From: Kiloniella majae
GTDB taxonomy: Bacteria; Pseudomonadota; Alphaproteobacteria; Kiloniellales; Kiloniellaceae
Assembly: GCF_002118315.1 (NCBI RefSeq)
Contig: NZ_MTSZ01000002.1
Coordinates: 372,001-436,000 of the forward strand
DNA length: 64,000 bases
Direction: 5' to 3'
The notes below the pieces were generated by a model. It was not told the origin of the DNA. It was given only the letters and a program-made list of their open reading frames with translations, and did no database searches. Below are positions 1 to 7,253 of this stretch, piece after piece; within the stretch, counting starts at the first letter, position 1, and every line of letters begins with the position of its first letter. A program made the position numbers and the translations under genes.

Positions 1-441
1 ACTTATTGACGACGCATTCTGTGCTTCAACCTTCTCAATCAATTTCTTTAGATTATATGCTGGCGGCAAAGGAATAGCCTGATCCCCAAGAATAACCTCC
101 CCATTTGCATCCAGAACAGACAAAAGCTGCACATTGTTAAATCCCGAACGCCTACTGTGCAGAGGGATTTCATCATCAATATTTTTGAGGAAAAGCGTTA
201 AAGGCGAAGCAATTCGATTTAAAGCTGTATGAACCTGCTCATCAATTTCGTCCGAAACATCCTGATAGGTACTGTTTACCCATAAACCAATTAAAAGGGC
301 CGAGAAGATACAGGCGGCAACGTTCAGCTGAATTGCCCGAATACGCAACCTGCGGACAGAAAGAGTTCTGGAAAGCCCCTGATGCTTTGCGCCTCCAAGA
401 TCATCTCCCCTTCCGGACAGCCCCCTGTCGCCCTTTATCAC
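1..441 (-). CDS. Partial membrane protein, N-terminal part (possible sensor)
   Basis: The reading frame runs off the left edge, so only the first 147 codons are visible. I place the start at a GTG (441-439) because a GAGG ribosome binding site lies 8 nt upstream and an in-frame stop lies just beyond it. After a basic, glycine-rich N-terminus there is one hydrophobic segment at about residues 37-55 (core VAACIFSALLIGLW). A probable periplasmic domain follows, beginning STYQDVSDEIDEQV. This layout suits a sensor histidine kinase or a diguanylate cyclase, but the output domain is outside the window, so the function is open. It is transcribed away from the corrinoid-protein operon. Confidence 0.6.
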   Translation of the reverse strand, partial: MIKGDRGLSGRGDDLGGAKHQGLSRTLSVRRLRIRAIQLNVAACIFSALLIGLWVNSTYQDVSDEIDEQVHTALNRIASPLTLFLKNIDDEIPLHSRRSGFNNVQLLSVLDANGEVILGDQAIPLPPAYNLKKLIEKVEAQNASSIS

Positions 442-645
442 AATAAATCCCTCACTCTAATCTGCAACCATCCTATGACGACCGCTTGAAAACGGCACGT
501 GTGACATCGATGATTGTACTGCGATATACGCACGCATTTAGCACTTCTAAATACGCGGTCTTTTTTCGGCTGGACCACATGTACAGATCAAGGCTTATTA
601 AATAGTTAAAAATGTAATGATTTGAGTTACAATATCATGACGTTT

Positions 646-776
646 CAAACAATTGTTTGTCATTATTTCGTCAAAGGAAAAATGAGCGTCGCATATCGAA
701 CATGCAAAGCGGAATTTTTACCGTTATATAAATGTTATACATGGGGTCCTGCGAATGAAATATGTGGCGTCGCATA
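646..776. promoter_or_regulatory. Candidate regulatory region upstream of the corrinoid operon
   Basis: The 379 bases between the left-edge gene and the corrinoid-protein start hold no credible gene. They contain a perfect 14-bp palindrome, CAAACAATTGTTTG (646-659). They also contain a 10-bp direct repeat, GCGTCGCATA (686-695 and 767-776), whose second copy lies about 45 bp before the start codon. The GTCGCAT core resembles GTCGTAAA repeats upstream of the FAD-GcvT gene near 30300. A shared regulator is inferred and not shown. No B12-riboswitch motif was recognised here. Confidence 0.4.
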
Positions 777-820
777 ATCGCTCCCCAATAAATATAACCT
801 TGGTATGAGAGTATACGGAC

Positions 821-1513
821 ATGTCTGAAGAAGATGATCTAGATCTGCGCACGCTTGATGATGACGAACTTGTCTTGCAAATGCATGATGACCTCTATGA
901 TGGTCTGAAAGACGAAATTCTGGAAGCTGTTAATATTCTTCTGGAACGCGGCTGGGCCCCATATGATGTTTTGACCAAAGCTTTGGTTGAAGGCATGCGT
1001 ATTGTCGGCGTTGACTTCCGTGATGGTATCCTTTTCGTACCAGAAGTTCTGCTTGCTGCTGGCGCCATGAAAGGCGGCATGGGCATTCTGCGTCCTCTTC
1101 TGGCTGAAACAGGCGCACCAAAACTTGGCAAGATGGTTATTGGTACTGTTAAAGGCGACATCCATGACATCGGGAAAAATCTTGTTTCCATGATGATGGA
1201 AGGTGCTGGTTTCGAAGTTATTGATCTGGGCATTAACAACCCGGTCGAAAACTATCTGGAAGCACTTGAAGAGCACAAGCCAGACATTCTGGGTATGTCC
1301 GCGCTTTTGACAACCACAATGCCTTACATGAAGGTCGTTATCGACACCATGAAAGAAAAAGGTATTCGTGACGACTATGTTGTTATGGTTGGTGGCGCCC
1401 CTCTTAACGAAGCGTTTGGTGAAGCCATTGGTGCAGACCACTACTGCCGAGACGCTGCTGTCGCCGTTGAAATGGCAAAAGAAGCCATGCAACGCCGCCA
1501 CAACCAAGCTTAA
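821..1513 (+). CDS. Corrinoid (methylcobamide-binding) methyl-carrier protein, MtgC/MtbC type
   Basis: This 230-residue protein has the two-domain layout of methyltransferase corrinoid proteins. A helical cap domain (about 15-95) is followed by a Rossmann-like B12-binding domain (about 100-225). The B12 signature is clear: GDIHDIG at 112-118, with His115 the predicted lower axial cobalt ligand, then SALLTTTM and VMVGGAP. In such systems the Co(I) form accepts a methyl group from a substrate-specific methyltransferase and passes it to tetrahydrofolate or a thiol. The first 28 residues are strongly acidic (12 Asp/Glu against one Arg), which is unusual and may matter for docking. It is the first gene of a tight run with the DUF1638, Virulence_fact and MetF genes. 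Substrate specificity cannot be read from this protein. Betaine is inferred from the MttB homologue and dehydrogenase elsewhere in the window. Confidence 0.9.
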   Translation: MSEEDDLDLRTLDDDELVLQMHDDLYDGLKDEILEAVNILLERGWAPYDVLTKALVEGMRIVGVDFRDGILFVPEVLLAAGAMKGGMGILRPLLAETGAPKLGKMVIGTVKGDIHDIGKNLVSMMMEGAGFEVIDLGINNPVENYLEALEEHKPDILGMSALLTTTMPYMKVVIDTMKEKGIRDDYVVMVGGAPLNEAFGEAIGADHYCRDAAVAVEMAKEAMQRRHNQA

Positions 1514-1534
1514 GAAGCTGAATAGTTCAGGACA

Positions 1535-2152
1535 ATGTCCGATATAAACGCCCACATCAACGATAAGGAGAGCAAGACTCTCCTTATCGCCTGTGGTGCG
1601 GTTGCCAGAGAAATCATCGCCCTTAATAAACTAAATAGCTGGAATCATCTCGATATCACATGCCTTCCAGCAATCTGGCACAACACGCCAGATAAAATCC
1701 CACAGGGCGTCCGCAGTAAAATCCAAGAAAACAAAGATGTTTATGGAAACATTGTTGTCGTTTATGGCGACTGCGGTACTGGTGGAGAACTGGACAGAGT
1801 TCTGGAAGAAGAAGGCGTCAAACGCATTGATGGCGTTCACTGTTATGCTTTTTTTACTGGCCTTAGTGCCTTTGATCAGATGCATGAAGATGACATCACA
1901 TGCTTTTACCTAACAGATTATCTCGTTAGACATTTTGATACCTTGATCATGGAAGGAATGGGCATTGCAAAGCACCCTGAACTTCTTCCAATGTATTTCG
2001 GCAACTACACAAAACTTGTGTATCTGGCTCAGACAGAAGATCGGGAACTTCAAGATCTAGCACAACAAGCAGCCGAAAAGATTGGCTTGGAATATCACTA
2101 CAAATTCACGGGATACGGCGAGTTGAGCAGCTTTATGTCTGCCATCAACTAG
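1535..2152 (+). CDS. DUF1638-family protein of the corrinoid methyltransfer cluster
   Basis: This 205-residue soluble protein matches the DUF1638 family as I know it. An alpha/beta N-terminus reads KTLLIACGAVAREI, followed by a conserved stretch VYGDCGTGGELD and then GVHCYAFFTG. Three cysteines (in ACGA, GDCG and VHCY) sit in conserved contexts and could bind a metal, cobalamin or a thiol. It lies 21 bp after the corrinoid protein and 10 bp before the next gene, so cotranscription is almost certain. DUF1638 genes recur beside corrinoid methyltransferase genes in other bacteria and methanogens, but I know of no assigned reaction. A role in corrinoid loading, reactivation or methyl transfer is inference from position only. 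Confidence 0.8.
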   Translation: MSDINAHINDKESKTLLIACGAVAREIIALNKLNSWNHLDITCLPAIWHNTPDKIPQGVRSKIQENKDVYGNIVVVYGDCGTGGELDRVLEEEGVKRIDGVHCYAFFTGLSAFDQMHEDDITCFYLTDYLVRHFDTLIMEGMGIAKHPELLPMYFGNYTKLVYLAQTEDRELQDLAQQAAEKIGLEYHYKFTGYGELSSFMSAIN

Positions 2153-2162
2153 GAGATTTACA

Positions 2163-2468
2163 TTGGCCAAGTTAACACTTGTTTATTGGCGGGACATTCC
2201 TGCCCAGGTTATCGTTAAAGCAGGTCGTAAGAATGCAAAGATTCAACTGCACGAACGCTTTGAAAAAGCAATCGACCGCGCTGCGATGAAAGCCAAGCTA
2301 AAAGACAGTGATTCTTATCTGGAACACTGGCGCAGAAGCGATCCTACAGACTGTGGGGATGATCTGGAGGCCGAAGCTCAAGCTATGGCAACAAAGATCG
2401 AAAATGAATACACCGACGAAAAATTAAATGCCCTCGTTCAAAACGGTGGCCTTTCCAACGATAGTTAA
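2163..2468 (+). CDS. Small Virulence_fact-domain protein, corrinoid cluster
   Basis: This is a 101-residue soluble protein with no signal peptide or membrane segment. It starts at a TTG preceded by AGGAG seven bases upstream, and no closer ATG is available. The sequence (MAKLTLVYWRDIPAQVIVKAG, then a HERFEKAIDRAAM helix) fits the small family filed as Virulence_fact (PF13769). That name is misleading, because members commonly lie in C1/corrinoid gene clusters. The C-terminal half is acidic and helical. It lies 10 bp after the DUF1638 gene and 45 bp before the MetF-type gene, pointing to a shared transcript. I infer an accessory role in corrinoid-dependent methyl transfer. No catalytic motif is visible. 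Confidence 0.75.
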   Translation: MAKLTLVYWRDIPAQVIVKAGRKNAKIQLHERFEKAIDRAAMKAKLKDSDSYLEHWRRSDPTDCGDDLEAEAQAMATKIENEYTDEKLNALVQNGGLSNDS

Positions 2469-2513
2469 GTCGCCAGTTAAGCTAAAGACTAACGCCCATT
2501 TAGGTTTAATGAG

Positions 2514-3440
2514 ATGAGTACAGAGTTCAATCCAGAAGTCGTAAAACAACAAATCATCGACTTCATGACTGGTTTTACAATTGAAACAACACCGGGATCG
2601 GCGTTGAAGACACCCGATTATCGTGTGCACCTTCGCCCAGGAACAGAAATTGCTGTGACCTTCCTGCCCGGCTCTGATTTTGCTGATACGGTTTCAACAT
2701 CGAAACGCCTCAAAGACGAAGGTTTTATTCCCCTTCCACACTTTGCCGCACGCTCAATTCGCTCTCATAATGATTTTGAAGAATACCTAAAATCCCTGCA
2801 GGGCGAAGTTGGCATTGAACACGCTGTTGCCCTTGGCGGTGCCGTTGACAAACCACTTGGCGAGTTCGAAAGCTCCATGCAGTTAATGGAAACGGGCCTA
2901 TTTGACAAATACGGCATCAAGTCTATTGGTGTTGCTGGTCATCCTGAAGGAAGTCCCGACATCAACGAAGCTGGTCTACGCGAAGCCATTGCATGGAAAA
3001 ATGCCTTCAAAGAGCAAACCGATGCTTACATGTACATCGCAACACAGTTCTGCTTTGAAGCAGAACCTATTATTGCCTGGGACAAAAAAATTCAAGCCGA
3101 AGGCAACAAGCTTCCAATACATCTTGGCGTCCCCGGCTTAGCGACCCTGAAAACACTTATGAACCATGCGAAAGCTTGTGGTATTGGCTCTTCAATGCGT
3201 GTTCTGACCCGGCAAGCCAAAAACATAGCAAAGCTGATGACAGTCAATGCCCCGGACAAACTGGTTATGGATCTTGCCCGCTATCACGCAGAAGACCCTA
3301 ATTGCGGCATTAAAAAAGTTCATATGTATCCATTGGGTGGTATGAAAAAATCCGCAGCCTGGAGTTACGCTGTTACTGACGGAGACTTCACTGTTGATCC
3401 AAAGGGCAAAGGCTTCAAAGTAAACCGTGATATCGGGTAA
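2514..3440 (+). CDS. metF: MetF-type methylenetetrahydrofolate reductase
   Basis: This 308-residue TIM-barrel protein resembles the methylenetetrahydrofolate reductase family. Visible features are TFLPGSDF near the N-terminus, PLPHFAARSI and GIKSIGVAGHPEGSP, the last matching the conserved GHPE segment of MetF. The family interconverts 5,10-methylene-THF and 5-methyl-THF using FAD. Within this operon the oxidative direction is plausible, converting methyl groups delivered by the corrinoid system into methylene-THF. That direction is inference, because the usual MetF reaction is the reduction. The neighbours are the small Virulence_fact protein upstream and a methyl-THF:corrinoid methyltransferase downstream. 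It could be a paralogue of a biosynthetic metF elsewhere in the genome. Confidence 0.82.
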   Translation: MSTEFNPEVVKQQIIDFMTGFTIETTPGSALKTPDYRVHLRPGTEIAVTFLPGSDFADTVSTSKRLKDEGFIPLPHFAARSIRSHNDFEEYLKSLQGEVGIEHAVALGGAVDKPLGEFESSMQLMETGLFDKYGIKSIGVAGHPEGSPDINEAGLREAIAWKNAFKEQTDAYMYIATQFCFEAEPIIAWDKKIQAEGNKLPIHLGVPGLATLKTLMNHAKACGIGSSMRVLTRQAKNIAKLMTVNAPDKLVMDLARYHAEDPNCGIKKVHMYPLGGMKKSAAWSYAVTDGDFTVDPKGKGFKVNRDIG

Positions 3441-3474
3441 TATTGTCAAAATTTGTCATTTTGTCGCTTCTATA

Positions 3475-3505
3475 GCCGAATAGTTACCTGAAAGGACTAT
3501 TCGGC
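3475..3505 (+). other. Intercistronic hairpin between metF-type and methyltransferase genes
   Basis: A perfect 10-bp stem (GCCGAATAGT paired with ACTATTCGGC) encloses an 11-base loop. No T-tract follows, so it is not a standard terminator. It could stabilise or process the upstream mRNA or act as an attenuator. Just upstream, TTGTC occurs three times at 9-bp spacing (3443, 3452, 3461), a possible tandem binding site. Confidence 0.5.
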
Positions 3506-3591
3506 AGAGGCAATTCTGATATAAGTCCTATACATAATTAAGAACATATGGCTTAGCTCATAAGCCCCTACTTTACCGGAGACGCACCGAT

Positions 3592-4494
3592 ATGACCCGT
3601 ACGATCGTTAGTTCAGCGACCAAAGAGATCGCAATTGGTTTTGATGATCCCTTCTGTATTATTGGTGAGCGGATCAACCCGACAGGCCGTAAGAAGCTTG
3701 CGGAAGAAATGGCCAATGGCGATTACAGCCGTGTTGAAGCCGATTGTCTGGCACAGGTTGCAGCAGGCGCACACATGCTGGACGTCAACGCAGGCATTCC
3801 CCTGGCGGATGAGCCGAAAATCCTTGCAGAAACCATTCAACTGGTTCAGGGCCTGACAGATCTTCCCCTTTGCATTGACTCTTCCATCATTGATGCGCTG
3901 GAAGCTGGTCTGAAAGTATATAAAGGTCGTGCGCTTGTTAATTCGGTAACTGGTGAAGATGAATCTCTTGAGCGCGTTCTACCGCTTGTTAAAAAGTATG
4001 ACGCTGCTGTAGTTGCTATTTCCAACGATGAGACCGGTATCTCTGAAGATCCGAACGTACGGTACGAAGTAGCCAAGAAAATTGTTGAGCGTGCTGCTGA
4101 TCACGGTATTTCTCACGATCGCGTTGTTGTTGATCCCCTCGTGATGCCAATTGGTGCCATGGGCACAGCCGGGAAACAGGTCTTTGCCCTGCTCCACCGT
4201 CTAAAAACAGAACTTGGTGTCAACACCACCTGTGGCGCATCCAACATTTCATTCGGCCTACCGAACCGTCACGCCATGAACGCACACTTCCTCGCCATGG
4301 CAGCTGCTGCTGGTATGACATCTGCAATCATGAACCCATTGCACGAAGAAGAACTGGCCGGTATCCGTGCCTCTGACGTTCTACTTGCAAAAGATCAGGA
4401 TTGCCTGAAGTGGATTGCAAAATACCGTGAGCCTGTACCTGAAGGTCAGGTCAGCGCACGTGGCGAGCGTCGCAACAGACGTAAACGAGCCTAA
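3592..4494 (+). CDS. Methyltetrahydrofolate:corrinoid methyltransferase (pterin-binding domain, MtgA/MtvA type)
   Basis: This 300-residue protein has a DHPS-like pterin-binding TIM barrel. Motifs in order are IIGERINPTGRKK, MLDVNAG, LCIDSS, NSVTGE, VVDPLVMPIG and CGASNISFGLPNR. They match methyl-THF:cobalamin methyltransferases such as AcsE, MtgA and the folate domain of MetH. The expected reaction transfers a methyl group between the corrinoid protein and tetrahydrofolate. A GGAG ribosome binding site lies ten bases before the ATG. The last 13 residues (ARGERRNRRKRA) form an Arg-rich tail beyond the barrel. Similar tails occur on the reactivase at 4706 and the homocysteine methyltransferase at 50622. 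A strong terminator follows the gene. Confidence 0.88.
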   Translation: MTRTIVSSATKEIAIGFDDPFCIIGERINPTGRKKLAEEMANGDYSRVEADCLAQVAAGAHMLDVNAGIPLADEPKILAETIQLVQGLTDLPLCIDSSIIDALEAGLKVYKGRALVNSVTGEDESLERVLPLVKKYDAAVVAISNDETGISEDPNVRYEVAKKIVERAADHGISHDRVVVDPLVMPIGAMGTAGKQVFALLHRLKTELGVNTTCGASNISFGLPNRHAMNAHFLAMAAAAGMTSAIMNPLHEEELAGIRASDVLLAKDQDCLKWIAKYREPVPEGQVSARGERRNRRKRA

Positions 4495-4525
4495 GTAGCT
4501 CCACCGAATAGTTGGTAGTTATACA

Positions 4526-4564
4526 AAGGCTCTCTTCTTGTGATTTACGAAGAGGGCCTTTTTT
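4526..4564 (+). terminator. Rho-independent terminator after methyl-THF:corrinoid methyltransferase
   Basis: The stem pairs AAGGCTCTCTTC with GAAGAGGGCCTT around a short loop, with a run of T at the 3' side. It separates the methyltransferase gene from the reactivase gene, which therefore probably has its own promoter. Confidence 0.85.
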
Positions 4565-4643
4565 ATCTTAGTAAGACAATTCTCTTTGATAACGGATATA
4601 GTTTTATCCCAAACAAAGATCCTAAAAGCAAAAGCATAGCCCC

Positions 4644-4664
4644 ACGTGTCATATGCCAACACGT
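4644..4664. promoter_or_regulatory. Inverted repeat upstream of corrinoid reactivase gene
   Basis: ACGTGT and ACACGT form an inverted repeat with a 9-bp spacer, about 40 bp before the reactivase GTG and after the preceding terminator. It is a plausible operator for an independently transcribed gene. The binding protein is unknown. Confidence 0.35.
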
Positions 4665-4705
4665 ATAATAACGCTAACAAGGGGCAAAGGTACAAGGAGA
4701 GATCC

Positions 4706-6721
4706 GTGGCTAAGAATGCACATATCGTATTTACCCCTTCTGGTCGTCGTGGCGATTTTCCAGTCGGAACGTCTGTCTTAACAGCTGCCCGTAGCCTAGG
4801 TGTTGATATTGATTCAGTCTGTGGTGGTCGCGGCATTTGTGGACGTTGTCAGGTTGAAGCCGGCGAAGGTGAGTTCGCGAAACACAAAATTGTCAGCTCT
4901 TGCTCTAACATGACTGGCTTTTCCAGTGTAGAAGAGCGCTATGCCAGTAAAAAGGGCATGAAAGAAGGACGGCGTTTATCCTGCCAAGCCATGATCGAAG
5001 GCGATCTTCTGATTGATGTTCCTGCCGAGAGTCAGGTCCACAAACAAGTTGTGCGCAAGCGTGCTGATGTTCGTGAAATCGAAATCGACCCACCTATTCG
5101 ACTGCATTATGTCGAAGTTGCTGAACCAGATATGCATCATCCCTCCGGTGACTTGGAGCGACTGGAAGATGCCCTTGAAGCACAATGGGGTCTCAAGAAC
5201 TTACATTGTGATCTGAGGACGTTACAGACGCTACAACCCGTTCTGAGAAAAGGAAAATGGCAGGTAACGGTTGCAGTTGAAAATGAGAAAACTATTATCG
5301 CCGTTTGGCCCGGTTATAAAGAAAACGCTTTTGGTATTGCCGTCGATTTGGGCTCAACCACAGTTGCTGCACATCTGTGTGACCTTCAAACAGGTGAAGT
5401 CACCGCATCATCCGGGATCATGAACCCCCAAATTCGTTTTGGCGAAGACCTTATGAGCCGTGTTTCATATGTCATGATGAACCCAGGTGGCGATAAGGAA
5501 ATGACCGTAGCCGTTCGGGAAGCGCTGGATATCGTCATCGGGGTGGTCGCAGACGAAGGCAATATTGAACGCACAGATATTCTGAGCATGACCTTTGTTG
5601 GTAACCCTGTTATGCATCATCTCTTGCTAGGTATTGACCCCACAGAGCTTGGCGGCGCACCTTTTGCCCTTACACTGAATTCATCCATCGATCTCTATGC
5701 CAGCGAGCTTGGTCTCAACATAAGTCCGGATGGGCGCGTTTATATTCTTCCCTGTATCGCAGGTCATGTTGGTGCGGATACAGCTGGTGTCATTCTCTCC
5801 GAAGGTCCTCATCTTCAGGACGAAGTAACGCTTATCTGTGATGTCGGCACCAATGCAGAGATTGTTCTTGGCAACAAAGACAGATTGCTAGCCTGTTCAT
5901 CCCCGACAGGACCAGCTTTTGAAGGCGCGCAAATTACAAGCGGACAACGGGCTGCACCCGGTGCCATCGAGCGTATTAGAATTGACCCGGAAACGCTGGA
6001 GCCAAGATATAGAGTGATCGGTTGTGATCTCTGGTCAGATGAAGACGGCTTTGCTGAGCAAACCAAATCTACTGGTGTTACTGGTATTTGTGGCTCGGGC
6101 ATCATTGAAGCTATCGGCGAAATGTTCCTGGCGGGCATTATTCAAACAGATGGCATCATTGATGGTTCTCTCTCAGAAAAATCACCCCGTGTTAAGTTTA
6201 ACGGGAAAACCTACGACTATGTAATCAGTGAGAACGAACCCTTGATCACTGTAACTCAAACAGATGTCAGAGCCATTCAATTGGCAAAGGCTGCTCTTTA
6301 TGCCGGGGTAAAATTACTCATGGAAAAGCTGGGTGTGGAAACTATCGACCGCATTCAACTTGCCGGCGCTTTTGGCAGCCATATTGACGTTAAGTACGCC
6401 ATGGTAATTGGCCTGATACCTGATTGTGATCTAGAGCGTGTAAAGTCAGCCGGGAATGCAGCTGGCACAGGGGCGCGTATCGCCCTGCTTAACAAGGCTG
6501 CCCGCAAAGAGATTGAAGATGTCGTTGGCCGTGTTGAAAAAATTGAAACGGCCGTTGAACCAAAATTCCAGGAACACTTTGTCAATGCTATGGGCATGCC
6601 CAATACCGTTGACGAATTTGTTAATCTGGCAAAGGTGGTCAACCTTCCCGAGCGCAAAGTAGGTGCGCCTGCAGCGGAAGGATCAGCCGAAGGTGGTCGT
6701 AGACGTCGTCGCAGACGTTAA
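4706..6721 (+). CDS. Corrinoid activation protein: 2Fe-2S ferredoxin plus ASKHA ATPase domains (RACo/RamA-like)
   Basis: I choose the GTG at 4706 because AAGGAGA lies five bases upstream. A longer in-frame ATG at 4646 has no such site. The 671-residue product starts with a plant-type 2Fe-2S ferredoxin domain (Cys39, Cys45, Cys48, Cys93). A linker and a large ASKHA-type nucleotide-binding domain follow, with phosphate motif AVDLGSTTVAAH, then DVGTNAEI and AGAFGSHID. Proteins of this design reduce adventitiously oxidised Co(II) corrinoid proteins to Co(I) at the expense of ATP, as RACo does for the corrinoid/iron-sulfur protein. Its target here is presumably the corrinoid protein at 821. The C-terminus ends in two Gly and seven consecutive Arg, a striking basic tail. 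Confidence 0.88.
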   Translation: MAKNAHIVFTPSGRRGDFPVGTSVLTAARSLGVDIDSVCGGRGICGRCQVEAGEGEFAKHKIVSSCSNMTGFSSVEERYASKKGMKEGRRLSCQAMIEGDLLIDVPAESQVHKQVVRKRADVREIEIDPPIRLHYVEVAEPDMHHPSGDLERLEDALEAQWGLKNLHCDLRTLQTLQPVLRKGKWQVTVAVENEKTIIAVWPGYKENAFGIAVDLGSTTVAAHLCDLQTGEVTASSGIMNPQIRFGEDLMSRVSYVMMNPGGDKEMTVAVREALDIVIGVVADEGNIERTDILSMTFVGNPVMHHLLLGIDPTELGGAPFALTLNSSIDLYASELGLNISPDGRVYILPCIAGHVGADTAGVILSEGPHLQDEVTLICDVGTNAEIVLGNKDRLLACSSPTGPAFEGAQITSGQRAAPGAIERIRIDPETLEPRYRVIGCDLWSDEDGFAEQTKSTGVTGICGSGIIEAIGEMFLAGIIQTDGIIDGSLSEKSPRVKFNGKTYDYVISENEPLITVTQTDVRAIQLAKAALYAGVKLLMEKLGVETIDRIQLAGAFGSHIDVKYAMVIGLIPDCDLERVKSAGNAAGTGARIALLNKAARKEIEDVVGRVEKIETAVEPKFQEHFVNAMGMPNTVDEFVNLAKVVNLPERKVGAPAAEGSAEGGRRRRRRR

Positions 6722-6756
6722 GGCCAAACCACCTAAAAACGACAAGTAAAACATGT

Positions 6757-6786
6757 AAGGGGCGGATTTAATTCGCCCCTTTTTTA
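6757..6786 (+). terminator. Terminator after corrinoid reactivase
   Basis: A GGGGCG/CGCCCC stem with a short A/T loop is followed by six or more T. It closes the corrinoid locus. The next roughly 220 bases are AT-rich and contain no gene apart from the leader of the small protein at 7025. Confidence 0.88.
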
Positions 6787-7024
6787 TTCACACCATCATG
6801 TTTCAAAAAACCATCACCAAAAATCAATCTTACTTTAAAATTAATCCTTCAGATTGATTTTTCAGACACATTTCAAACATAAACATTAACAAAAGTTAAT
6901 AAATTAACTTTTCATTAACTATTTGGTACTGTATAATCCCAATATGAACAGAAAAATGTCACAGGCAAGGCATCAATGTTTTCGTCTCGAACTACAAGAG
7001 ACGAAGTAAAGGAGGCAAAAGGAA

Positions 7025-7204
7025 ATGCCGACAACAGAACAACTGGAAACCCGTCTTGCTGAGGATAACATCACGCACCAAACTTTTGGTATAAGCAAAA
7101 GAGCCTATGGTGGTGTTGTTGCCTACCAGCTTGAGAAGCACGGTTTTAACGGCGCCCTAAAGGTAATTAAACAGCAAGTACAAGCTCTACAGACAACACA
7201 CTGA
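7025..7204 (+). CDS. Small conserved-looking protein, 59 aa, unknown function
   Basis: This short frame encodes 59 residues (start MPTTEQLETRLAEDNITHQ, end QQVQALQTTH). A near-consensus ribosome binding site (AAAGGAGG, 7008-7015) lies nine bases before the ATG, the main reason I believe it is translated. An 8-bp inverted repeat (TTCGTCTC/GAGACGAA, 6981-7005) in the leader could regulate it. The protein is soluble and mixed helical, without Cys, signal peptide or membrane segment. It lies alone between a terminator and the convergent yaaA gene. I do not recognise the family. Confidence 0.6.
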   Translation: MPTTEQLETRLAEDNITHQTFGISKRAYGGVVAYQLEKHGFNGALKVIKQQVQALQTTH

Positions 7205-7253
7205 GTCCCACGGATCAAAGAACTATGTTAGCTTCGGCTAAAACGACAGATCT

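Noticed and set aside
442-820. Cobalamin riboswitch before the corrinoid operon
   Set aside because: No B12-box or the associated conserved stems could be recognised.
821-1513. Naming the corrinoid protein as specific for methylamines (MtbC/MttC)
   Set aside because: The carrier proteins are too similar to tell substrate. Context points to betaine, and no methylamine genes are present.
839-1555. Long open frame on the minus strand across the corrinoid-protein gene (238 codons)
   Set aside because: It is antisense to a gene with unmistakable B12-binding motifs, has no family resemblance and no ribosome binding site. It reflects codon bias of the sense gene.
4646-4705. Upstream ATG for the corrinoid reactivase
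   Set aside because: The 20 extra residues are not ferredoxin-like, overlap the candidate operator, and lack a ribosome binding site. The GTG at 4706 has AAGGAGA at proper distance.
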